64,000 nt of DNA from the NCBI GenBank assembly GCA_038380435.1, contig JAWZYU010000019.1, positions 25,011,801-25,075,800 of the forward strand. Reading direction: 5' to 3'. This DNA is from Ryuthela nishihirai. Its lineage: Eukaryota; Arthropoda; Arachnida; Araneae; Heptathelidae. Positions 12,601 to 24,600 of this stretch are shown here, in pieces. The position numbers and the translations under genes are program-made. The first letter of the stretch is position 1. Each line of letters starts with the position of its first letter. The notes under the pieces were generated by a model. The model saw only the letters and a list, made by a program, of their open reading frames with translations, was not told the origin of the DNA and ran no database searches.

Positions 12601-15600
12601 AAAAAATAGAAGTCTAAAACCAATAAAAATTGCATAATTCATTAATATTGCTGGTGTATGAATAGGAATTGAATTTTCAAAGTCAAGGCAAATTAGACAG
12701 TACAAAAACACAAACTTTGGAGTGAAGTGTTTATAAGCCCACTGATATGTGCTGATTTCTATAAATAAATTCTATTTTGCGTTAGCTGTGTGTCCTCCCA
12801 ACCATCTTTCTTTACATATGCTCAAATGCCTGTTCATTAAAATTCAAACATACACACTGTCTAAATAACTTTAATCATACGATTGAAGTTGTATGAACTT
12901 TGAAAAATGTTAATAGGCAAACACCTCATTCATATGTCAAAACCAACTTTGCCTCACCTCAATAATGATTGCTTTTGCTTGGAGATAGTCATTTGAACAT
13001 GGATATCTGCTCAGATGTCAAAATAGTGATGGCTACTGTAATTCTCCATTTTTATAACTAGTTATCTTTTTCCACATATATACACTTTTCCCTCAATTTA
13101 CACAGTTGATAAGTTGTAGAAAACCATCATGCAAATTAAGGCCAACAAACAACATACTGAAAAAGGTGGATAGATTCAAAAAAAATCCTAGTTATTAATA
13201 AAATGTACATTCAGTTTTATTTGTACATATTTATTTCGAATTTCAGTTCAGCAGTAATAATAAACATTATTTTGTATTTTATTTGTACTAAGCTTATATT
13301 AATTTCTCTCACTTTGTAAAAAAAGAAAGAATGCGTGTTCTTTTTTAGTCACAAAAGTGCTCATTGTACACTAGTGAATTTGAAGATGAAATTTGAAAAA
13401 AGGGATTAATTTAAAAAATAAATATTTCCTCAAGCAGCTGCTTGCCATAGAGGTCTGAGAAGATGGCAGGACCTCAGCAGAAAAAAGGCACATACATCCA
13501 TGCCTTACCCAGGTCTTGAACCCAGGTTCCTTAGATAGTAGTCAAGCACACTAACCACTCGGTCACAGGACTAAATAAAAATTGTCGATTACGCATTTGT
13601 ACCAAAACTCGATGCTTTATTTTGTAAAATAAGTTTATAGGTGATATCTTATGAAAAAGTGTACTTGCAAATCAGCTATATTTAGCCTATATAATAGTTA
13701 ATAAAATTAAACTTGCTGCTAAAAATGGGATAAAACAAGAGTTTTTTTTATTAGTGTGAAAGATTTCATTCTTGAAAAGTCTAATCTCACTGCTGGTTCA
13801 AAACAGGTTTTAAGATGTCATGAGACAGAGTGCATTAAAATGGCAAAAATTCAATTTTAATGTTTAATGTTAAGATGATGATTTCTTTTAATGTATGAAT
13901 TTACTGTTGTCTATTTATGCTTAAAAATAAATGGTATCAACCAAAATTATTTATTTGTTTTACTCTGGGGAGACTGATAATCTCCCTTGATGCTATGTTA
14001 CATCATAATATGCATTATATCTGTACATTTTTAAAAAATCGAATTCATTACCATGTAAAGCCCAAGTCTATCATTGTGTAAAACATAATTTGTTACATTT
14101 TCTTGACCATGAAACAAGTCTACCTTCACATGAAACAAAACTTGTTACATTTTCTTGATCATGGCCATATATCCCAAGCAGCCAAATCTAGATCATATAA
14201 AACCAAAACTGTATAAAATAATAATGCATCTTAAAGTGCCTGACATAAATTTTTGAACCACTACGGGGTGTCAGTTTGCTTACTGTGTTCTCTCCAAATG
14301 CCGTTCATATCTTGCAGGCTGCTTTAATTCCCAGTTTAAACTCTCAAAGTAAGCACACTTGAATAATTATTCTACACAGACATGTTTTCGTTACCCTTTC
14401 CAATTTCACCAAACCTTTTTTCATGCTTTCTACACATCAGCTGACTCAGCATGTGCATCACTTGTCAATTGTACTTATGTACTTTTCATTGAAAAACCGC
14501 ACAAATTTATTTGGTTACCTGATAATTTCATTGGGTGTTAATACACCCATCTAGATGTTTGTCATGCATGGAGACGTGTCACCCTGGAAATGAGTATACT
14601 GTTGGTTGAGCAGGGGATTGTGAAAGGAACTTTGAAAGGCTACTTCCAACACATCACTTTGGTTTCTGCTTCAGGAAAGCAAATGGTCTTGATGCACTAT
14701 TATGCTATTGGGAGGCAGACATCTGCCTCCCAATAGCTGTCCAGTGGATCCCCTCCCCCAACTTTCTCTGAGTCCTTGGGGTCCTTCTGACGTGGCCATT
14801 TAGCCCATTGTGTGCAAAAAATGCTGCTCAGAGGTAAAACAACCCAATTTTAAAGCAACTAAGGGCTGCAGAGGTCCAACCAGATTAGTTTTCCAGACAT
14901 GTCTGTCCTGAGCTACAGCTGCTGCATTTGACCACTTTAGGCCAATTCTAAGAAGTTCTTGCTTGACATTGTCTGCCCATTGCATCTTAGATCTCTCCTT
15001 TTCGTTTAAAGCCTTTCAGCTCACTTCATAACCATATTTGTATAATCTTTAGTTAAGCATACAGACAGGCCAAACCAACAGTCTCTCTCTGTACAATATC
15101 CTGCACAGAGGTGGTTGCAGACTCCATTGCCTAACCTCATTACTACTTACAAAGTTAAACCACCTAATGTCCAAGATACTGCATAAGCATCTAGAATTAA
15201 AGGTAGCAAGCTTCTTGTTATATTGCCTATAAAGGGTCCAAGTTTCACTACTACTTTAGACAGGACTAAACTATTATATAGGCCAATTTTAGTCTTTAAG
15301 TGTAGGTTATAAAGTTTAGTAATTTAATTTCAAATTTTAATATTTAAATGTTACTTTGTACATTATGCATATTTACTTTTTCAGTTTTAACTAATATTAT
15401 ACATTAAGTGTACTATTATACAGTATTCCTTGACAATGAATTACAGGATTTTCCGTGCAAGTTTTTTCATACAGGATCAAGATGTTATTCAGATGAAAGT
15501 TGCAGATTTTCTCATAAACCACTTACAGATGAAACCAAACGATTGTTAGATAAGGTATACACTGCTCTATTAGAAAAATATTTTCAGGCATCTCCATAAT

Positions 15601-18600
15601 AAGACTACTTTCGTCTATCAGTTTTTTCATGGGCATTTTGTGATAAAGGGAGCAGCAATTGAAATTTAATGTTTTCTTTAATGAAATGTGTATCTTGTTT
15701 TCAGAAGCATATCATTTATTTTTATATATTATGAAAAGCTTTTTTATGTGCAATTTTATCTTTTTTTTTTCATTTTGTTTTTGGGCATCAGTTGTATTAT
15801 GGTATGATTTATGCATAATTGTTGTATTCTCATTTACATTCATGAATGAATAGCTTGATCTAAATATTTGTATCTTGAAACTGTGATTTTTTTTTTTGCA
15901 TGCACACTTCTCTCCAAAAAATGCCCTGCAGAGATGCACCAGGGTTTTTAAGAGAGCAACTATCCATCTCCCAAATTCCTCATGTTTTTTCTTCAATTTC
16001 CATTCCCTAATTTTTCTCAGCTATTATTTAACTGCCGTCCCATGGCCGAGTGGTTAGCGCGCTTGGCTACTGATCTTAAGGGACCTGGGTTCGAGCCCCG
16101 GGTAAGGCATGGCTGTTTGTGTCGTTTTTCTGCTGAGGTCCTGCCATCCTCTCAGACCTTCTACTATGGCATATAAACTGACAGGCTCCTGTCAGACCTC
16201 TGTGGCAAGCAGCTGCTTGAGGGGGTATTTATTTTTTTTATTTTTATTATTTAACTAAACCCTACTGGAAACACCATTCAAAACAACTTATTTTTTTATA
16301 CTTTTAATATTTAACGTTTAAGATTATCAATTATACTGTAATTTCCCTCAACTTTGAAAAATCCCAGTGCTTAGCTATAAGCATATATAGTAATTTTCTT
16401 TAACTCTTTCATTTATTGTTTTTTTTTTATTCTTTTAACTAAGTTAAAGTTTACTAGCTCTGAAATTTTTATTAGAAAGCTGGGAACAATCATTTTTAGA
16501 AAAGTTTGCATTGAAATTCCAGTACATAGTGAGCAAAAATTAATTTCAAACTACAGCACTTATTAAAATATTTTTAATAATTGCATGATTATGCTGTATG
16601 TACAGTTAAAAATATTCCTGAGGAGGCCTTATACTACATTTAGCTGATTGTTGTGCATTGCGTAGCAAATGCTTAATTTTAGGACACTTTTCTGCTTTAA
16701 AAAGTTCCAAAGTAAGAAACATGTTAAAAGGAATATATTACCATCATTGTCAATTTTTCATATGGCTGGCTCAGACAGTCTTACTGTCATCAAGTTATAT
16801 CCCTTTCTTTAATGCTGGCTTGTTTGTTACTTGCCACCTGGGATATCCTTTTTTCTCTGCGAGAGTGTGGTGACATTCCAGTAGTTAAGATACCATATAC
16901 CAGTCCTTTTTGAAGCTTCACTTCTGATATGCAGGCTATCATAGACATTGTTGTTGTTGAATGCTTTTGAACAAACTGTCACACTTTTTTGGTTGGTAGA
17001 GTCCAAATAATTGTTGATATGAAGTCTCATAGCCTGTATTGATTACCATTATTAAAGATTGCCATGTTATTAGCAATCTCAAGGATATTCAATATTCAAC
17101 TGAATTTTTTACTTAAACTTGCATTTAACAAAAAAAAAAATTTAAAAAACAATTTTGAAACCTCATCTCTAAAACATGACTACTTCCGGCAACATGTTTT
17201 GCCTCCATCTTCTGGCAGTTAAGCTTATGATCAAATGATTTAAATAAGAGTTTCCACTGGTGTTAAGTTCTTCATTATCAGATTGCTCATGCATCAGGAG
17301 ATTCTATGCTGCTGGTAGGGGTGGAATGAAATCCATAGCAACACCCCCTACCGAATTTCAACTGCAATATGCAGGAAACATCATGGTCAATATACATAAA
17401 AGATAGCATTTGCAATAATGACATTCCACCCTGCCAGCAGCATAGAATCTCCTGCTGTGCGAGCCAGGCTTGTAATCTGTAGTTCCCAGGTTCGAGTCCC
17501 AGCTGGGTCAGCATTGAGATTTATCTCCGCAAAATTCCCCGCCCTGCCCACGGTCAGTAGGGGACACCGATGGGCTTGGAAAGGCCGCCGTCCGTCGGAT
17601 GGGACGTTAAGCCGTGGCCCCATGTGCGGGAGAGCCATACCCTGTGGACGTTAAAGAACACACTGGATGGCCTTGACGGGAGGCTACCATCTGTCTCCCA
17701 ACAGCTGTTCCAGTGAGTCCCCTCCCCCAACCTTCTCTGAGCTTTTGGGGTCCATGTGACCTGGCCATTTAGCCCTGGTGTGCAAAAAAGTGCCACTCAG
17801 AGGTAAAATAACTCAACCCTGCTGTGCGAGAAATATGGTAATGATAGAACTTAACACCAGGGGAAACTTATTAAATCATTTGATCATTGGCTTAACTGCC
17901 AGAAGAAGCTCCCACAAGCAGGTAGGAGCGAAACATGTCGTCAGACGTAGTTTAGAGATGAGGTTTTAGAGGTTGTTCATACAGTTTCTTTTTGTTAAAT
18001 GCAAGTTTAAGTAGAAAATTCGGTTCATATTTTTGAAATCCTTGAGTTAGAGCCTAATAACCTTTGATTATTTGGACCTTACCAACCAAAAAAGCATGAG
18101 AGATTGTTTAACAATGATAATCAACAACACAGGCTACGACAGAATTCATATCAGCAATTATTTGGACTCGAGCAACCAAAAAAACTTAAATTTGTTTGAC
18201 AGCCTTCATCAGCAACTGTGTCTACGATAGCCTGCATATTGGAAGTGAAACTTTAAAAAAGACTGGTATGCATGGCATCTCAACCACTACTGGGATGTTG
18301 CCACACTCTGGTAGAAGACAACCCTGAGTGGCAAGTAACAAACTAGTTGGCATTAAAGAAAGAGATGTAACTCAATGACAGACAATCTGAACCAGCCACA
18401 TGAAGAACTGACAACAATGGTAATATTAGCATCTATTTCATACTTTGGAACTTTTTCATGCAGAAAAGTGTCCTTAAGTTAAACATGCTATGTAGACACA
18501 GCTGAAAACATTGCAACAGAAGCAATGCACAACAATCAGCTAATGTAGTATAAGGTCTCCTCGGCAATATTTTAATGTACATACAGCATAATTGTGTAAT

Positions 18601-21600
18601 TATTAAATATACATTCTTTACCAAATTCCAATTTTGATTCAATTCCAATTTTGATATAACATTGCATTGATTTGACCAGTCAATAATTGGTATTAAACTG
18701 AAAGGCTTAGCTGTAAGCATATATAACATCAAAGTATTCGTTTTGAAATGTTACATATTTTAAAAAATAAATTCTATTTTGTGAAATGAAAAAAAATTGT
18801 TTTGTGAATACACTGATATTTATGTGGTAATTCCTCCATGAACTAAGGTTCTGTAATATCCCTTGCTCTACAGCAGCAGTTCCCAACCTTTTTCGAGTCT
18901 CGACCCAATTTTATAGAGGCAAAGTGACCCGTGACCCCGATACATTAAAAATAGGCATTTTAATAGGGTAAATGAAAACACATCGAAAATAGATTTTTCA
19001 GTATAATTCAAAATAATGTTAACTTACAACATATTTAATGTGATGATTGAAATTGTAACTCATTAACAAGCTTAAAAGTTTGTGGTTGAGTTTTCGTTAA
19101 TGCCAACCTCATGTCATTCTCAACATTTATTCTGTTTATTCCCGCATTCCGTAGAGCCAATCACTGAACTGCGCATGAACCTGGACCTCACAACAAGCTA
19201 ACCTGATGAACGAAAGATCATTACACTTTTACGCAAACAAATCTCTGTGCAGGATGCGATGACATGATTTTTTGTTTTCCCTTTTTAAAATTTTCATAGC
19301 TCAGCAATGTCCAGCGACCCCACAGAAAACCTTTCGTGACCCCATTTGAGGTTGCGACCCATGGGTTGGGAACCACTGCTCTACAGGGTGTTAACATATA
19401 CCATGTGCTTAACTCAAAGCATAAGTCTGAGAGACCTATAATTGATTTCACCTAAATTGAGAAGGCAGGCTAGCTGGCTCAGTCAGTGGCATGCCAGGCT
19501 TGTAATCTGCTGTTCCCAAGTTTCAAGCCCCAGTTAGGCCAGCATTTAGATTTATCTTCGAAAAATTCCCCTCTCCCCTATGGTCAGTAGGGAACACCGA
19601 TGGGCTTGGAAAGGCCACCGTCCATCGAATGGGACATTAAGTTGTAGCCATGTGTGCTGGAGAGTCGTATCCTGTGCACATTCATAAGAAAAGAACACAC
19701 TGTTGGCCTTGACAGGAGGTTACTGTCTGTCTCCCAACAGCTGTCCATTGGGGCCCTTCTCCCAACCTTCTGAGCCTTCAGGATTCTTGTGACCTGACCA
19801 TTTAAATCTTCCAATATAAATGGTGCTTGCTGAAGACTGGGAGCTTAGTCACTAGTCAACAAAAGGAGAATTGTTTCAAAAATTGAAATTACTGTTTCTT
19901 TTTAACATATGAAACTATATGCTTCAAGCTTGTAAAATAATGCCATTTCAATTTGTTGTAACACTATATCTGCTATCACAGTTATTTTCTCTTTACCCTT
20001 TCTTAAAGCAATCTTGGTATTAAACTGAAAGGCTTAGCTGTAAGCATATATAACATCATAGTATTCATTTCAAAATGTTACATATTTTAAAAAATAAATT
20101 TTATTTTGTGAAATTAAAAAAAATTGTTTTCTGAATACTTAATATCAATAGGGCAGGTCAGAGGTAAAATAATCTAACCCTTTGATTTCAATTCACAATG
20201 TTTGATATGAACTGTTGAAAAACACATTTTCTATAATTTTATTAAAAAAAAAATTCTCCCAAAAAATCTTCTTTAATTGAGGGTTGAGTTGGGTTCATCT
20301 CAGTGGCACTTTTTGCACATAAGGGTTAAATGGCCAGGTCAAAAGGACCCTGAAGGTTCAGAGAAGATTGGGGGAGGAGACCCACTGAGCAGCTGTTATG
20401 AGACACAGTAGCCTCCCATCAAGGCCATTCAGTGTATTCTTTAATATGCACTAATAATTGCTATTTACACTATTAAGTGCCCTGTTGACATAGTTATAGA
20501 AGGAAAATTCTCTTGAGCTGAGTGGAATCTAAACCCACACCCATCTTGATGACATATCAGATAAAACCAGTCACTTTTCAGACTTCTATTGTGGATGTCA
20601 TCCCCATCACTATAGGGTCAGCTAATTGCACATGAAAGTTCTGTATCATAGCTCTTCCTAGTTACAAGATCAGTCACACTCTATGGGTGACCTAGACTAA
20701 GTTTTAGCATATCAAAATCTTTATAGATCATTAACATATCAAAGGATTTTTTGGAAATGATTTGTTTGTTTAATTGACAAAATGTAAGATTAATTTCTTA
20801 ACATTTTTGTTTTGTAAATGATTAAATATTTATTAAGAAACATATTCTGCATTTCTCCCTTTTGGCTATGCTGCTATCCAGGATGTATACTGTGCACTTT
20901 TAAAATATGATATGCTTAATGATCCACAGAAAACATTAGCTCAAACATATAACCTACACAACTAAATTTCAGCTGACCTATGCAAAAAAACTGAATAATG
21001 CATATTATTTAAATAAAACTATGTAATATAGAAATTGTCATGTCCTCAGATATAGAGATTGATCTTCCAGAAATTAACTACTGCTGAATGAGCACTCACA
21101 TAACTTTATGCAAATTAACTATCGTCTATATATACATATAGTCATGAACTAGTTGTAACCATATGCAATGCATTAAGTAGCACATTATGTAAAGTACCTT
21201 GTGTTTTTAAAGATTCACTTCTTATATGCAATAAATTATGTTGCTATACATGTAAAATTATATTTAATGCAGTAAATTTTATCTTCATTATATAAGGTCA
21301 TTTGTCATCTATCTTAGTTTCTGACTGTGAAAACTAAAATTGGCTCTTCACAAAATTATACCTTTATGGCACTGCTATTTCTTCTGTTAGCAAGCTTTCT
21401 CTGTGTACACTTTGAAGAGTATCAATAAGGATAATTTATTACCTTTTACCATGAAATACTATTTGTCATCAGCTTAGACATTCTTCTACACTGTCTTCAG
21501 AGTACAGTTCAATTAATCTTATACTTCAATTAATTTTATTATCTACCATCTTGGATTTTATATGTCAAATACTGTAACTATCATTCTTTTAACTACTATG

Positions 21601-24600
21601 AATTCTTAACATCAATGTACAGTGGTGTGTTCTAGTATTTGTTTATATAATTTTATAAAGAGCTTTAAATCTTAATGTAGTGTAAAGAGATGTTAGATAT
21701 TTTTATTTACCATTTTACATTAACTTCCATTTCTATAGGTACAGAATTAAGCATGACTAGAATCCACAGACAAAAGGGTAGAAATTTCTCATAGGCCACT
21801 AATTATACAGTTGATGTTCTGGTTTTTTGTTCTTTTTTAATATTGCATATTCTACAGTAACAAATATTAATCTGATCATAGTGTACTATATATTTACATA
21901 TTTTGTTCTGACCGTAGTACCTAGAATCTTCACATATGGAGGATGATTCCGAGTTCCATGAAGAGCATGGAAACTGTAGCCCAGAACCTAAACCAAAGAG
22001 ACGCTGTCTACTTGGTTCTCCCCCTAGGCATATCAAAGAAGCTGAAGAGACTAAACGCTGGCAACAGGAAATGCTACAACTACAACATAAAAACAAAGGT
22101 CATGCAGGATTTGAAATACAGTTTAACTCCCCAGAACAACTGCTTGCATCTCCAAGTAAATTTTCAAGGTAAGTGTGCTTTTTTTTTTCCTTCAGAAAGG
22201 GAAAATTATTTTTAATGGTATTTAATACTAGTAGAAGTAATACATCTGTTAGCAATTTAATTTTGAGAATTGTGTTATAAGCAGTCTTAGATTAAGTATA
22301 TGTTTTCATAATTAAAAAAAAAAGTTTAGAAACTTGCATGCTACTATGATTTATTTTTATTTGAACGTGTGTTACTTGAAAGGCCATCCAGTTTTACTCC
22401 AGATTTCAAATCTTAGAGAAATTGTTCATTCTATTGGGTTGTCTCATATGCAAGGCATACATTATATACAAAATCCTCTTGCAGCCATGGGCTATGGAGG
22501 TCCTACCAGACTGTGTAATTTTCCTCTCGACATGTCACCTCCTACATTTGGCCACTGTATGCCAGTTCTAGCATAGTCCTGTTTGACATTGCCTACCTCA
22601 TCCTATATCTCCCCCTTTTCCTGAAACATTGCTCATAATTCTATCTGCCAATCTGCAGTTTATGTATATGAGCAACATGGCCAAATGTCTCTTTTTACAC
22701 AATGTTCTGATCAAAGGAGGTTGCTGACTCCTTTTAACCTCATCATTACAAAATCAAACCACCAATATCCCAAGATACTGCACAAGCATCTGGAATCAGA
22801 GGCATCAAGTTTCTTGCTATTGTGCTTGCAAAGAGTCCATGTTTCACTACCATAACTAACCTTAGAAAGAAACAAACTATTATACAGTCTAATTTTAGTC
22901 TTTAGGTGTATATATGCCTATTTTTTCACACTCATCTGATTCATAAAACTCACAGCAGCAATTTCTATTCTTCTGTTTTTATCATGTTGTGTAACAGATA
23001 CTGGTGTCATTATTACATCACCACTATCTGTTACACAGCTCCCATTAAACTGAGATGCTCAAAAGTGCAGCCCTTCAAAGCAACTGAAACATCATCTGCT
23101 TGACCAATTTTCATCACTTTAGTTTTATCTGTTTATCACCAAACCTACTCTATTAACAGTCTTATCAACATCCCTAATGAAAGAATTCATCTCATCAGCA
23201 ATCAATCATCCAAATCATTTCATAATCTAAATCAGAAATTTTGAAATCTCTAGATCATTTGAGACCAAGCTCTCCCACTTACATAGAATTCCACATAACA
23301 TAATCAATAACTAAAGAGAAAAGAAAACAAAATGTACCCTTGTCTAACTCCCACTAGCAATGCTAAACCAATAACTATGAGCATTACCAACTCTCACACA
23401 AGACTCAGCGTTATTATAGAAAGCTTTCATTACGTTAACTAATTTGTCTAGTATACCATACAATCTCAAGATCAACCACAAATTATGATTATCAACAGAG
23501 TCAAAAGCCTTTTTGAAATCTATAAAGCTAGTAACCACAGGTTTCTGAAACTAAACATATCTCAAGAATCTGCCTAAGTGAAAAAATCTGATCAAACATC
23601 CCCTACCACTTCTGAATCTGCACTGTTCATTACGCAGTTGTCTGTCAACCAAATTCTTAATTCTATTAAGTATAATCATGCAAAGAACTTTACCTGGAAC
23701 AGAGCCAAAAAAAAAAAACCCAAACAACCAACCAGGAACAGAAAGTAAACTCTATTTCAAAATGACAACTCAATTTCATGTGTAAACTTTTAATCAAAAA
23801 TAGATTTTTTTCCTCATTTTTTTTATCATCTCCTGCCACCTTTCAGCAAGATTTTCTGTTCTGTGCTCTGAATCATAGAAGGTAGTTAGTTTGGTTTTGA
23901 CAGTCTCTAAACTTGTAACATTTTTTTTCGTCAAAATCGTTTTGTAAACTTTAGAATAAATGATACAAGGTCTGGCAATTGATGTGAATGCAGTGAAGTG
24001 CAAATGCATTTGTTATGTGGCATTTTTTTTCCATCTTCACATCATCGTATGGCATTTTTCTTCCCAACTAATCTTGATTTTGGCAGTCCATAATCCAAGT
24101 GCTATAAGATTGCATTGTAATACTCCAAAGATCATTAACTTTTCAAGTTGTACCTTTTGTCTGATCCAAATTTTTTCAAAATTTTGGATAGCTTTGTCGG
24201 ACACCAGGCAATTTTAACTTGCCAAATAAAGTTGAAATAGGGTTCATTAGGTATTTGTCTAGCGTTGCTTATTGTGTAAGAATTCAAAAAGGATTGTCAA
24301 GTTTAATTAAAGTTTAAATCTAATCAAAAATCAATTAACGTTGCTCAAAAGAAAAATAGCAAAAGTTTCTAAAACAAAATTTATTTCCCAAAAATTCAAA
24401 GGCTCACCAAATTCAATACAAAAGTTGGAGTACTATTACAACTCGCATATATCTAAATCTCTACCAACAACTCCATCTATCTACATCTCAACTTCCACTA
24501 ACTCATTTTGACTACACTTTTCACAAAACTGACTTTGTGACCTAATGTCACTTAGTTATAACCTGCTGCATACAAAATTGGCATGTGTCTGTTGCACGGC

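Noticed and set aside
15408..15599. 63-codon frame around zinc finger 3 as an independent small zinc-finger protein
   Set aside because: It is exon B plus intron read-through. The GTATAC donor and the family pattern end the exon at 15554.
16035..16110. Intact tRNA gene
   Set aside because: The tRNA-like head is joined to the SINE-A body and lacks a complete cloverleaf. The same applies to the SINE-B heads.
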